Positions 1 through 12,759 are shown, counted from the first letter of the stretch. The stretch: DNA of 64,000 nucleotides from Hydra vulgaris (GCF_038396675.1 NC_088931.1:8236001-8300000), one strand, 5' to 3'. Program-made: numbers and translations. Notes: generated by a model from the sequence alone, not told the origin.

Positions 1-285
1 CGATTTTCGGCTGTTTGTAAGTCCTGTAATAATTGTATTTTCAGGATACACATCATGAGTAGGTTTAAAAATGTTAAATTTAACTTGTGAATTGGTTTCA
101 TCGTCTTTGAGTTCGGTTTCTTTTGATGTTCCTTTTAAATAAAAACTGTGAAAACCTTTTCCGTTTAATATTTCGGTTATAGATCTAACATCTTTTTTTC
201 TAAAGGTTTTTCTGTAGGTTGTTCTGTAGTTTCGAGTTTTTGTTCAATAGGTTTTTTTTCTATTTCTTCTATTTTTTATATTAAT
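1..285 (-). pseudogene. Viral accessory protein fragment, paralogue of the next gene's N-terminus
   Basis: Read on the minus strand, a charged Lys/Glu/Pro stretch near 205-280 is followed after a frame change by a segment containing NGKGFHSFYLKG. The neighbouring gene (335-932) has a similar GLKSFYL segment near its own N-terminus, so the two look like tandem paralogues. The expected start position reads ATA rather than ATG. The gene runs off the left edge. No known domain is recognised. Confidence 0.35.
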
Positions 286-334
286 AAAAGAAAAACAATT
301 TTTTTGATTTGTATCTTTTTTTTACAAAAAAAAT

Positions 335-932
335 TTACAAAAAATGGTCTAAAATAATATTTTTAATGTCCATTCTTGGTATGTTATCCAATGCGTAAAG
401 TAATTGTTCTTTTGTCCCGTTATGATTCCATATTTTTAATATTAGAAAACTTTTTTCTTTGATATATTTATAATCGTCGTCAATAAAATCGAGTTGATTT
501 TCGTGCACTTTTAAATATCTTCCATAAGGTTTCCAATTGATCGCTAATCGTCTTGCTAATTCCTTTAGTAATATAGTGTCCTCTATTCAGTATTATTCGT
601 TTTTTTCTCTAAAAGACAAGAACAATTATAATGTATTCTATTAAAATCTTCACAAAGTTCACAATCTTCTTCATAACAGCCTAGATGACATACAAAACTC
701 AAATATTCAAGTAAACATTCTGTTCAACAACTTAAAAATGCTTCAGGGATTAACTCGCGTCCGTTTAAAGTGATTAGAATTAAACGAGAAGTAAAAAATC
801 CTTTTTTATTGCGATAATATTGAACTTCGTTTTCTGTATTTTCTACTAAATAAAAACTTTTTAAACCAACTTCTTTCAATTGTTTTCGAGTTGTAGGGTT
901 GTTAATTTTTGATCAAAAAAACAAAACTCCAT
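335..932 (-). pseudogene. Death-domain protein of the virus, frameshifted
   Basis: The C-terminal 80 or so residues (about 335-590) read as a death domain: LARRLAINWKPYGRYL carries the conserved LA..L...W..lar.L pattern of helices 1-2, followed by LDFIDDDY, FLILKIWNHNG (helix 4-5 'L..W' pattern) and LLYALDNIPRMDI (helix 6). Death domains are homotypic adaptors in apoptosis and TLR/MyD88 signalling. Upstream is a cysteine cluster (CHLGCYEEDCELCEDF) and an N-terminal segment with GLKSFYL shared with the adjacent fragment. The likely ATG is at 930-932; frame changes occur near 908 and 590, and in-frame stops near 600 and 720. A viral signalling decoy is inferred; the fold call rests on pattern only. 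Confidence 0.65.
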
Positions 933-958
933 TTTTTTATTTATTTACAAAAAAAATT

Positions 959-3900
959 TTACAAATTTTTATTCTTTTTAATATGGTATAATAAAGGTAT
1001 CAAAACTTTTTGATTAAACATCGCCATTGTATGATAACGCTCTGATTCTTTTATTATATTTTTATCAATTTGAAGTAATGTTTGGATGTGTTGATCACTA
1101 CAAAATTTTTCCATATCAGGTAAAACTTTTGAATTTGCTTCTAGTATCGGTTCTAAAAGATAATGATCTCGAATTTCAGTCATGACTCCGTCATCAAAAA
1201 CATAATTTTTTTGTGTAAATCTTTTTAAAAAATTATAAACGTGTGTTTGTACTTTAACTTGTTTGTAATTGACATACATTCTATTTTGTTCGATAAGTTG
1301 TTTTTCTTTTACTACTGCAAAAGGGAGTTCTCTAACTAATCTTTTAGCTCCCAAAGTATCAAAACCGTTAACATAATTCGAAAATAAAAGTTTAGAATTG
1401 GGTACTCTTTTAGCTCTATTTTTGTAAACATTTTCTTTTTTTTCGTCACCGTTCACGCTGTGAACACTATAATATTTAGGTCCCATAGCAAAAGCTTGAG
1501 CTATGTAATAAAGAAGGTGGTATTTCGTTTTGAAAATGATCTGTTTCTTTTGCGTAAAGAGTGGAATATAAAGGGTGAGTTTTTTTATAACTGGAATAAT
1601 CCATCCAACGATCGCCAAGTTTTGAAAAATAAATCCATTCTTCTACTTTTTCACGAAATGTTGAAGGAAGCGTATTGTGTTTGTTTTCCTCTTGCGTAAT
1701 AAAAAAACAACCAGAATCAGTATCTGTAACTACTAAATGTTTTTCTGCTCCATGATTTCTCAATACTTAAACCAATTCGCAACTAAAACGTCTTACATTG
1801 AGTTTTGCATAAGAAAAAATTTGTGAAGCCACAGTACGTAAAGATTTATTAATTAATTAGCATTTTTTGGTCCTAGTTAAAATGAGAGCGTTTTTATGAT
1901 CTTTTGTTTTTAAAAGTTCAAAGACATCTTTCATTTCTTGATGATTGTTTTCATCGTGAAATAAAATACTTTTTGTTTTGACATCGCTAATTAAATTGAG
2001 AAGATTTTCTTTCAAATAATCATCATGATTAAAATCAACAGTTTCGTAATAATCTAAACATACTTTTTTTCAAAAACATCTAATTTATATCTTTCAGTTT
2101 AAATGCCAATAAATAGTGATCCGTTATATAACAAACTTTGAAAATAAAAAAGGAGTAACAATTTATAATTTTCATTAGTATATCCTTCTCGAACTAAAAC
2201 ATTGCGAATGTTTTGGAAATTTTCAATTATGTTTTGAAAAGCTTTTTCTTCGTGATTGATAAAAACAGTATTTAGTTTTTATGCAATTTGTTGACTTAAT
2301 GTTCCGTAATGTCCGTTAATTTGCAATTTGCAAGAAGCATCGACTTTTTTGTCTCCCTTTTTTAATGGCTTCTTTTCTTTTTTCCATATTTCTTTTTACC
2401 ATTTTTGAGCTTGTGGATAACGCTATAGAGGTAGTACTTTGTAAATTTTTTCAACAACACATCCACAACACGTAGTTAACCATATTAAAGTGTCTAAAAA
2501 TTCACAATTTTCTTGCGAACTTAATTTCATGACCAATTTAGTCATTTTGTCTTTTTCTATACCATATTTTCCATTGTTTTTTAGATAACGTTTAGATACA
2601 ATTTCATATTATTTCTTTTTCTACCATAGGTGAAAAACCACCCACTTGATCTTGATTTTCTGGTTTCATGGTTGTTTGACAATGAACTAAAGCGCTAGTT
2701 GAAAATACGTTTAAATTAACGCGATGATATTTTTGAATAACATCCTCTAAAGTACTGCATTCTAAATCAAAAGAATATTTCATTTGGAAAATTAAAAATT
2801 TTAATTGAGCTCCACCGTATTGTCCATTTTCGTCCATAAAAAGTAAACAATCTTTTAATAAGTTATTGTTTAATTTTAATTCTTTTATTTTAAGTTCAAA
2901 GTAATCTGTATCGATTTTGTATTTTTGTGTACCGTTGATTGACATACCTCGACAAATACTCTTTTCATTCATTTTTTGATGTTCGTTGGTCAGAGGAAAT
3001 TGAATAGGAATTACACTTGCTGCAGAATTTAATTTGCTTGTATAAGTAAAAATGCTAACATGATTAAGAATATGAAATTTTGTAAATTCAAATATTCTTT
3101 CGTCGAAATCAATCATAACAGAACCTAATACTACTGCATCTAGCACAGTATAAATATGTAATAAAGATTTTAAAGTTTTTAAGTTTAATAAGTTCCACAA
3201 TTTTTAAACGCCTTCATAAGCCTCTTTGAATTTTTTAATTTCCTCTAGTAAATTTTTAGACTTTATTAAATCGTTTTAAGCAAATAACTCAATAGGTGGA
3301 AATGTTTTATATTCAATGTTTAAAAGTTCGTCTGTTATTTGCGAGTAAGGAAATAATGTGTTTTTAATAAAACAATTTTTAAACTCTTGATTGTCGATTA
3401 AATTATTAATTTCAGAATGAAAAGGTCGTAAATAATGCAATATGGTGTTGACAGTTTAATTTTGAGCTTTTTGTGATAACATACTACTGGCTTGTTCTAA
3501 CAAGCAATTTAAAATTTTCAAGCTGTCCACAATTTTCATATGTTTGCCAATGCAGATAATATTGCCTTTGCTTACATTTTTAGATATAACAAAAACATCT
3601 TCCATGCTGCAATATTTTATAAAAGCGTTAAAAGGCAACTTTTCAGACTCACCCAAATGACCGTATAAAGGAATATCTAATATTTTTTTTAAACCTTCTA
3701 CAATTATAATACGGTTGTCAAAAGAAGCGTTGTGTGCAAAAATAGGAAAAGATAAATGTTGACATATCTGCCTAAATTTTTGTTGAAAAAATCATGAGCT
3801 AATCCATATGAAAAATGATCGTGGTCGATAACTAGATAATCTTCAAAAGCGTTTAGTAAAACATTGCATTTATGTAAAACTTTTTCTCTATTTTTTCTAG

Positions 3901-5444
3901 CTTCAATAAAATCTAATAATCTAAATTTCTTTTCAAATTGTTTATTAAAAGAAAACAACATGCAGTGATACCATAATTCGTAGACAGGTTGCTTCATTTT
4001 TTTCATAAGAATCAAAAATAATAGGCTATCGCTAATTTGACTGCATACCTCATTGATACATTTGCGAAAGATTTTGATTAAAAAGTATGGACTTTCTAAC
4101 AATTGGATACTGTCATCTTCAAAGTATATTTTTAACCGATTTTTAGTCATGATAAATGAAGCCAATTGTTTCATATAATCAACAATATTATAGGAACAAA
4201 AAGATAGAATCAACATCTCCACTGTTTATTCTCACATAATCACTTAGCAAACCGTTAGTAGCAGGTAAGTATTTAAATTTTTCCTACCATCTACAACAAA
4301 TATAATACAGATTTGATACTTTAAATAAGTCTTGTTTTATTTTTTTCAGAATTATTGGTGATTAAATAATTTTGCACATCCAAAGGCAGCATAAACTATT
4401 CTAAACGACCTACTCTTTGAAACATCATATTAACAACTTGAATTCGTTTGTCATTGTAAATACGAAATTCGTTATGTTTTAATCTTTCTATTTCTTGAGG
4501 AGTCATGCAAGAAAATTTATTTTTATAAATCTCAGATTGACGAACTTTTTCTGCTGGATATCTACAAACAGTACATTATGGATTTTCTTCCTGCCCTATT
4601 AGATTTCTTTCTTCTAAAGTTATATTTAAATTTTGAAAACGAGGTAAACATATTTCATAAGCAAATCAAACTAAAGTATCTGCTAAAGCTTTTAAATCCT
4701 AATTTCTCAATTCCATTTTGAATTTTTCTATATTTTCACAAGCAGATTTTAATTTTTCCCACAATATACGTCTATGTGTTTTGTGAAGTAAAAAAACTCC
4801 TGGTTGAAATATGGAGGTAAACACGTTAAAGGATTTCTTTGTAAACTTTTAATAGTTTTTTCATAATAAAAAATCCATTGTGTGATAATGTGTCCTTGTT
4901 CATCCATATTAAAACATTCTCTTGCTAATTTTTCATGAATACATTGAATTACGATACTGGGACAATGATAAACTAACTCGGATAAAGGTTTGACTTTCAA
5001 AGTAGCATTTTCTTCTGACTTTGTAATACTAGTTTCACAATCAAACGTCATTAAAAAAAGAAATTGGTTTCTACTTGTACACATGAATGATTTTTGCAAA
5101 CAATAATGAGTAATGCAATCGCTGTATGTAAATTTGTCTGGTTTATAATAACCTTCGCATTCATGTTGGTCTGTAGTAAATTTTTGTCCACATTCTGAAC
5201 TTTGAAAAAGAACGCGTGTCTTGTTTTTGCAGAAAAATGTACAGTAGAAAATTTTTCATTCAACATGCTTATAGCATGAAAAGAGTTGTGTTTTTGAAAA
5301 ATACAAATTTTTATTGTGTTGATTGTTTTTCTCCGTTGATTAGCTTTATTTCTTTCCTCGTCATTAATCAAAACTCTTTGAGAATCTTGATCGTCTTTGG
5401 TAATGTTTGCGTTTTCATATATCACTTTTAATAATTCTGTATTA
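959..5444 (-). pseudogene. polB: Family B DNA polymerase, exonuclease and polymerase domains, broken
   Basis: Replicative polymerase, likely protein-primed. Motifs on the minus strand, in order: Exo I FDCET (5031-5052); Exo II FAHNASFDNR (about 3715-3745); Exo III YTVLD (about 3128-3152); motif A DENGQYGGAQ (2805-2837), matching the DxNxLYGxAM form seen in Polinton-like polymerases; motif B KLQINGHYG (2304-2330); motif C DTDS (1713-1724), followed by the C-terminal AMGPKYYSV segment (near 1490). The stop is at 959-961. The motifs lie in several reading frames separated by frameshifts and in-frame stops, so no single ORF remains. The 5' part was separated from this block by a transposon inserted at 5445-10356. 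The order and completeness of motifs make the call firm; the gene is not functional as written. Confidence 0.92.
5441..5444. repeat. Target-site duplication (ATTA), left copy
   Basis: ATTA directly abuts the left inverted repeat. The same ATTA occurs at 10357-10360 beside the right inverted repeat. Removing the insertion and one copy restores an uninterrupted polymerase reading frame. Confidence 0.85.
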
Positions 5445-5965
5445 GAGTAAAATTTTTTCAAAAAACACAAAAAAACACAAATCTGCACCCTACATCACCA
5501 AATTTTTTGAAACTTGGCACAAATGTTTAGAGATATATATTAGCAAAGACTGTAAAATTTTTTCATAAAAATCCTATTCGTTTATAACTTAATGCAACTT
5601 GAAGTTTTCTTGATTTTGACTGTAAAATGAGGGGGGGAAAGTGCCGAAAGTTATTCCATTTACTTTTACCCTTATAAGGTGCTTGTAGTAATGCTACAGT
5701 TCTGAAATTTTGTACCAAAAGAGTTTAAAACCTGTTTAATCCAAAAAAATATAGGTTTTTATCTGTCAAAAGAAAACAACGTACTTTATTTTACCATCCA
5801 TAAAATACACTCAATAATGCCGATACAAAAGGGCATTGACAATTATAGCTATAAAAAAAGTCTGACTGATAGAAAACAAATTTAATTTTGATTTTCTTAA
5901 AGATAAGATGAACATCTACTTTTCGAACCAATTTTATTTTGGCCTTACATTTACTTAAGGAATTA
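5445..5965 (+). repeat. Left terminal inverted repeat of the 4.9-kb transposon
   Basis: Aligns with the reverse complement of 9835-10356. Shared blocks include CACCCTACATCAC (near 5486), a run of seven G after AAAATGAG (near 5630), TTTTGATTTTCTTAAA (near 5887) and GAACCAATTTTATTTTGGCC (near 5925). Small indels separate the copies, which points to an old insertion. Confidence 0.85.
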
Positions 5966-6223
5966 TTGATGATTGATGTGGACACAAAACTTTGTGATAT
6001 TTATTAAACCAGACACTCAATCCCTTTTACCAATCAATTAAATCAGAAATTAACAGTTTAGTTACTTTTTTTTATTTATTTATTTTCATGTTATTTAAAA
6101 TTGTAAAAAAATATAAAAAAGAAATACTCAATTTTAGTGATTTTATACATGCTTTACATTCACATTATTTACAAGTTGTACACATAAGCATAAGGTCTAA
6201 GTATGGATAAGACATAATAATCT

Positions 6224-9091
6224 CTATTTCCTTAGGAAAACAAATTTTTTAAAGTCGTCTTTGGCTAAATAGTAGCAAAGCCCTGTTTTTGTTATTGGTA
6301 CCTCAACTTTGCAAATGATGTGGACATCTGAAATCCAGCATTGGCTATCTATTGGTGGCCATTTAAACATCCGTGCAGGACCATTCGGACACATAAATTT
6401 TACAAGCACGTCTTTTTCTTTCAGATTAATATCTTCAATGACTCCTATCCACCACTTTTGTTCATAGGAAACACAGGCAAAATCACCTGGTACTAGGTTT
6501 ACAGTTGTTATCTGGACGTTTCCAAAGTCATGAATTAAAGCAAATTCTTCATCAACACTGCATAGCTTTGTGCCTACCGAGCAAAATAATAACATATGCA
6601 TTTATTCATTTTTGTTTAAGATGTTTTATTAAATGCATTGAAAGGAAATTGCGAGCCCAAAATAAAATATAAATATTTTTGACAATGATCTGCTCAAATC
6701 AAAAATCTATTTGATCAACAAAAGTTATGCATGTTTTTTAAAAGATAGTAAAAGGTATATTAAACATATATTTTTTACCTTTTGATGTCCAGGTGGTACA
6801 AATTGATGGTAACTACGTGTTCCAGGTATTGTTGTTGCAGTATCCAATCGTTCTTTAAGAGTGTTTCTCACCAAAAATAAATCTTCTGATGAGATATATA
6901 TGAAATGTACACCTTCAATGTTTTCATGGCAATGTTTATACATTGCTTGTGGAGATAGAATATAATTACCCATGTCTCTTTGCAAGCTTGCTAGTGTTGC
7001 TAAACGTTTGACTGTACCACCTATCCCATCACAAGGTTGTTTACCGTGGCTAGATGCAAAAAAGTTTCATTTAGCAGATAATCCAAAATCTTCAAGATGG
7101 AAACAAAGATTTAAAATATTTTTGCAATTCTTATATTGACCTGCACACCCATCAGAAAAGTATTCAATATTTTTTATTTGAGGCAGATTTGTTTTTATAT
7201 CATTGCTAACAACATCAATAATTTTATATACCATGTTCACATCATGGATCATATCATCCGAAATAATACAATAAGATTTGTGCTTGAGAATACCTTCTTT
7301 TTTGAAATAAATAATCACAGGATGAAGTGTACATTGTAAATTTGTCCAATGAAAGCTTTGCACTTCATCTTGAACTACAAATTTATAGTTTTCCGAATAA
7401 TCACCCAAAAATAATGCTGTTACCTCATTCATATTTTCTTTTTTTGATCTCAGGTATGATGCTTGACTTTTTGCTAAATAAGAATGTGGTGCGAGTTTTT
7501 CCATTTTTCTACATACTATTTCGATGTATTCAAACACTGGCTCTTTATTATGTGTCAAGTTTGACCTATCTGTTGTTGTCCACTGATCAAATTCTACCTC
7601 CTCATCATCTTCAAATTCTCCAAGTAAATCATAAAGTTTTTCAACCAATACATTCTTAGTTGCAGGGCATTTTTCACCTTTCCGCATCATACAGTCTTTA
7701 TTAGTTATATCACACACAATATAAGGTAATAATTCTTTGTATGTTAAACCAAGAGGATGTAAAAGCAGTTTCAAATTCTGATGAATAGCACAGACGCATA
7801 CAGAATGTGTTCCTGAGGCACCAACAGTAATACACCATTTAGGTCGCAATGTGCAAAACCTTGAAAATCCTATTTTTATTTCTGGGTTCTTGGTTTTAAA
7901 GGCAACAAACAATTCCTTTAAATTGCATAATAGCAAACGTTTTTGCATGTGAACATTTTTCTTTATGCTTACATAATCCTTCTTACCAGGCATTATACGG
8001 CTATGTTCATCATCTTCATAAAAAGTCTTGACCAGTTGAACTGTTACATCAGGAAGAACTTTTCCTAATTTTGGATTAGGCATAGTTAAAATACCTTTTT
8101 CTAATGCCAACTTATGTGCAGTTTGAGCTACATAGTTTGTTACATGTAATGTTTCAGAAACCTTTTTTATTGACCAGTCTGTTGGAACAAGTGTCGTCAG
8201 TTGTATTTTTTTAGATATTGCTGTAGACTCTGCAATTTTGTTAGTTAGTGATACCATCATGTTATCAAACAAGTTTGCTTTTTCAATATACTCGTTAACA
8301 AAATTTGACTGCTTCAAAACTTTCTTCTGATATATTAAGGGAAGTGGCTACCTTTTTTTTAATGGAGGTTGTTAATGCTGTCAATTTTCGTTTACCTTCT
8401 CTGATTTTACCTGACTTATGCAATCCTTTGACCTTAATAGGAGATACTCCAGCAAATGTAAAGTGTGTATCCACATCTTCTTTTTTATTTTGAATGGACG
8501 TTTCACTAACAATATCAAAATCTTCATCATTTTTATTTTCACTCGTACTTTTTGATAAACGTTTCATAACTTTACTTCGACAGGTTGGACACAATTTCTT
8601 TCCAGGTGTAAGATTTAAACCTATAGCTTCTGCTTCTAACACAGTATGCATTGTAATCACACGTAGTGATGCTGAAAAAGAAAGAGTAATTACATTACTT
8701 AAATAACGTTATTTATACTATGTAATTATATTACTATAAAATTAGTTATATTTTTAATTATGATAATTATTAAAAAAACTTATAAACAATTTATTAAGAA
8801 TGATATTATTAATGAAATATAAATATATAAATTTTTAACTCTACACACCTTTTGGTGAGTCAGAAATGGATTACAACAACTTTTCTGATTACCCTCATAT
8901 CTTACAACTAACATATCATAATGATGTGTGCATATGCTAGTGATTTGTTCTTTTTTCATATTTGTTCGTTTTACAAGTAGTTTTTTAACATTGCTGTCAA
9001 TATCTTCAATCAGATTTTTTACTTGGGTATATGACTGTTTATAACGAGCTCCATAATTATTTACAAAGCAGCAATTTATTTTGTTATCCAT
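6224..9091 (-). pseudogene. Transposase-like gene of the 4.9-kb transposon, three exons, one nonsense codon
   Basis: Exon 1 runs from ATG 9091 to about 8845 (Cys/His residues, Lys-rich). Exon 2 (8671-6779) starts after a strong polypyrimidine-CAG acceptor and ends at AAAAG|GTAAAA. Exon 3 ends at 6224. Exon 2 contains a CPTC zinc pair, KCPATK, and the acidic signature FSDGCAGQYKN near 7110-7145, followed by SSHGKQPCDGIGGTVKR (7000-7050), a pair typical of a family of transposase-like proteins common in cnidarian genomes. Exon 3 encodes a tail rich in aromatic residues (WWIGVIEDINL, FKWPP). A single TGA at 7067-7069 interrupts exon 2 between the two signatures. The exon 3 acceptor is uncertain: the strongest AG is out of phase. 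Probably encoded the enzyme that moved the element; inactive as written. Confidence 0.7.
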
Positions 9092-9834
9092 ATAAAACTA
9101 TAATGAGTAATCTCAGTCTAAACACTTAAAAACAAGAAATCTTAAATACTATGTCCTACCAAGTAAATCACACTTAAACACAAACAATATGTCAACAAAA
9201 AAAATTTAAGTTGTATTTATAAGGAACATATTGCTTGAAGAAATAGCTATTTGTTCTAACAGACATATTTTAAATGCCTAAGTACCTACTAATTATTGCC
9301 AATTCTCTACCAACTATTTACAAAAATTTTGTGTGAAATTAAAATATAACCAAATATAATTTTATTTAGCTATATAACTTAACATGGTTATATTTATTAG
9401 AAATTTGTATGTCATTTGATTACTTTTTTTTTATTGATGAGATAATTACTATATGATTACTATAAAACAATTAAGAATAAAAGGTTATATAATATTGTTT
9501 AACTTAATGACATAACTATTATGTAACAAAAATGAAATAACTATTATGTAATGAAAATAACATCTAACAAATTTATAAATTTACAAAATGTTGAACTATG
9601 TTTTGTAATAACTTTGTAAATAATTTAATCATGTATACTGTTTTTTTTAATCAACTAACTCTAATAATTATAGTCAGTTGATTTAAAAAAACATAATTAT
9701 ATAATTAATTTATAGATTACGATTAATTAGACCAATTTAATTTAAAAATAAAAATAATTGTAGTTAGTTCAATATCAAAATACATTTGCGAACTTTTTTT
9801 TTTTTTACAAAATTTTTTTAGAAAAATTGAAAAA

Positions 9835-10356
9835 CCAAAACATTAATAACTTCTCGACAAAACATAAGGCCAATGAAAATTTGGTTCGCAAAGTAGATAT
9901 ATGTCAAATATTTAAGAAAATCAAAACCAAAAGTTTTTTCCATCACTCAGATTTTTTCTAGAGCTATACTTGTAAATGTCCTTTTTTATTGTTGTTAGTA
10001 AGTGCGTTTTGTGGATCTAACAATAAACTATATTCTATTGTTTTGACAGATATGAGACTATGATTTTCAGATTCAGCTGATTTTAAACTCCTTTGGTACC
10101 AAATTTTAGATTCGCAACATTACCATAAGCTTGTTAAAAGGATAATAGTAAACTAACCTATTTCCAACACTTTTCCCCCCTCATTTTTCAGTTAAAAACT
10201 GACTAACTTCAAGTTGCTGTAACTCTTAAAGGGATGAGAATTTTTTGAAAAAAATTTACATTCTTTCCTAACTTATATTTTTAAACCTTTTCGCCAAATT
10301 TCAGCGAATTCTGTGATGTAGGGTGTAACCCCTTGCTTTTTGAAAAATTTTTACCC
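9835..10356 (-). repeat. Right terminal inverted repeat of the 4.9-kb transposon
   Basis: Reverse complement of the left repeat with scattered differences. It ends at TTACCC (10351-10356) immediately before the ATTA duplication at 10357-10360. The adjoining 9092-9834 is AT-rich leader of the transposase gene with no ORF. Confidence 0.85.
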
Positions 10357-10360
10357 ATTA

Positions 10361-11515
10361 GTACTTTTATATTGTGATTTTAATTTAGATTGCAATAAAC
10401 GAATTTTGATATTATTTTTGTTAACGGCAAAAATTTTAATGTTAATACCATCAAAAGTATTTTTCGTATACAAAACAGTAACACAAATCAATCAAAGTTT
10501 TAAATGACATATTTTTAGATTTTTCTTTTAAGTTTTGTAAAATGTTTTTCCAAGCAATAATTTTTTCTTCATCTTGATTTTCAAAAAGAAGTTGTAAAAT
10601 TTTTTCTTCATATTGTAAATCAGTTGTATTTTTTTCCAAAACTTTTTTATTCCATTTTTTAATTGTAGTGACATTCCATTGTCGAGCCAACAAAGAGATT
10701 AGAAAAGCAGAATAAAAACATAAACCAGGTTCAAACAAAATACTATAATCCAAAAACATTTTTTTTTTCTGCTCGTAAGATAATTTAGTATAAGAAAGTC
10801 CTTTTTGTGAATTTTGCCATTGCGTTATAGAATGAGGTCTATACCATTCTCCAAACCATTCGTCTACATCAATTTCTTTGATCGATTTTTACTTTTTTTT
10901 ATAAGAAATTAATTTTCGTTTTTTTTCGTAGTATGTTTTATTATGTTTTTTCTTTTTTTGAATTTGTTCATCTGTCATGAGCATTTTTCTTTTATAACCT
11001 GACAATTCGAAATTTCGTAATTTCATCATCGATCTTTCTGTTAAATTAGATAGAGATTTGATTTTGATATTGCATAAACTTATCAACCTCTATCCGCTTT
11101 CGTTTTCTAAAATATTAAAAACTCCACGAAGATTGGCATCTTGAATAACACGTAAATTAGTGGGTCCTTCTAAAGGTTTTATAAAATAAACAGGTGAATT
11201 GGAACATCGTTTCATTATTTTACAATAACCATCTTCAATAGATTTTCAACATAAAGTAACAATATTATAACCAATTAAAAAATTTTGAAACAAGTCAGCA
11301 AAATGAATACTGCTTTTCATTTGCATTTCAAACCCTTCCGATGTTTTTTGTTCTACGTGATAAACAATTTCATCTGGACTTTGAATTTCTGAATGAACTC
11401 GTGATTTTTCAACAATATCTTCATCTTTATGATCATTTTTGATGTAAAAAAAATATTCTGTGTAAATGGAGTTGTTACTAAATTTACTTTCCTCAGTTTG
11501 ATATTCAAATTTCAT
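10361..11515 (-). pseudogene. polB: N-terminal part of the viral family B DNA polymerase
   Basis: Upstream half of the polymerase gene, cut off by the transposon. The likely start is ATG 11513-11515, placed 12 nt after TTTTTTTTCAG, the leader/acceptor arrangement used by neighbouring ORFs. The reading continues through in-frame stops (TGA near 11246, others near 11090 and 10890) and frame changes. Recognisable blocks are a very basic Lys-rich stretch (about 10890-11000) and a segment containing FEPGLCFYSAFL near 10710. The frame leads directly across the ATTA site into the block at 5444. After the junction a HNSFHAI segment (near 5290) resembles the conserved region just before the exonuclease domain in protein-primed viral polymerases. 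The role of the N-terminal extension is unknown. Confidence 0.7.
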
Positions 11516-11600
11516 TTTTTTTATATCTGAAAAAAAATTACATGTATTTTTTATAAAATTCCAAAACATCCGAATGAACAGTTATATTATTTAATATTTG

Positions 11601-12704
11601 TCATAATTTTGATTTATCGTTAAGAATAATAAAAATATCATTAATATTACAAACTCGTGATAAAGTAACATAATAAAGACTATTATTAAAAGCCTTTGAA
11701 TTAAAATTAATAACTGCTTTATTCATTGTACTTCCTTGTGCTTTATGCACAGTAAAAAAAAACTAATTTTAAAGGTAATCCTAATCCTGAACCTACAACA
11801 GCATGAATGTACAAAATGTCTTCTTTTACAAATTCAATTTTGAATTCTTTTCCATTTATACTAACCCAAATAGCATTATTTTCTAATAAAGTGACTGTGC
11901 CAACACTACCATTACACAATCCTTCTTCAACATTGATATTTTTCACAAGCATAACATCTGCATTTATTTTAAGACAAACACCTGCTGGAATTTGAAATGA
12001 ATATTGTATGTTTGCATTTTTAATGACATCTTTTGCATAAAACCAGCGTTCTTCATACTTTATATTATCCATTTTTTTATTTTTATAAACATAAACTTCT
12101 AAATTTCTAAAAAACAATCTCGTATATTTATTGTTCACATTTTCATCGTTTTCAAAACAACAAGACATAAAATAATCAATAGTTTGGTCTGAAACTTGTC
12201 CAAAACGTATTTCGTTTAAAGCTCGAATAAATTGTGCATCTTCTTTTTGTCTAAAACATTCAGTTAAAACAAGAACTTGCGTCATGTATTGTTGCCATAT
12301 TTTGGATTTAAAAACAAATTCCCCTTTGAAATGTGGTAATTGAAAAAAATCACCACAAGCAATAACTTGAATGCCTCCAAATAGTTCATCATAACATTGT
12401 TTAATTTCGCAAGCGATTAAATGTAATAAATCAAATGCTTGAGCACTAATCATTGAAATTTCATCAATGATTAAAACATCAGTTTCCAACCAAGATTTTT
12501 TATTGTCAGGATGCATATATTGTTTATAATAATCTAAACTTTTTACACCTGTTTCTATACCAGCAAAAGCATGTATAGTCATACCATTTAATAAATGAGC
12601 TGCTTTTCCTGTACTCGCTGTAATATTCCAGCACCTCCAGTAATAAAAAAATTGATTCCTTCATCAAGCCATTGAACAGCTTTTTGTTATTGTAAAGATA
12701 ACAT
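11601..12704 (-). pseudogene. PIF1-like superfamily 1 DNA helicase, broken
   Basis: A 5'-3' DNA helicase. Minus-strand motifs: GGAG, the start of Walker A, near 12640; TASTGKAA (motif Ia); LIIDEISMIS (Walker B, near 12470); ACGDFFQLP (motif III); LTECFRQ (motif IV); VMLVKNI...LCNGSVGTV (motif V); TVHKAQGST (motif VI, near 11740) and YVTLSRV. ATG 12702-12704 follows TTTTTTTCAG by 14 nt. Defects: an in-frame TAA at codon 6 (12687-12689), loss of the sequence between GGAG and motif Ia including the nucleotide-binding GKS, and a frame change at an A9 run (11754-11762). About 367 codons is short for PIF1, in part because of the deletion. Eukaryotic viruses use such helicases in replication. Confidence 0.9.
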
Positions 12705-12759
12705 TTTTTATTGTTTGCTGAAAAAAATTATTTAGAATATAAATACGTAATAGCATATT

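Larger units (their letters stand above)
5445..10356. mobile_element. 4.9-kb DNA transposon inserted into the viral polymerase gene
   Basis: The element has long terminal inverted repeats (5445-about 5965 and about 9835-10356), a 4-bp ATTA target duplication and a spliced transposase-like gene on the minus strand. The termini read GAGTAAAATTTTTTC on the left and GGGTAAAAATTTTTC as the reverse complement of the right. The repeats are diverged but alignable over about 510 bp and share landmarks such as CACCCTACATCAC, a G-run next to AAAATGAG, and TTTTGATTTTCTTAAA. The superfamily is uncertain. A 4-bp AT-rich duplication fits several (Sola, Kolobok, Ginger); Sola-like is my weak preference. Confidence 0.9.
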
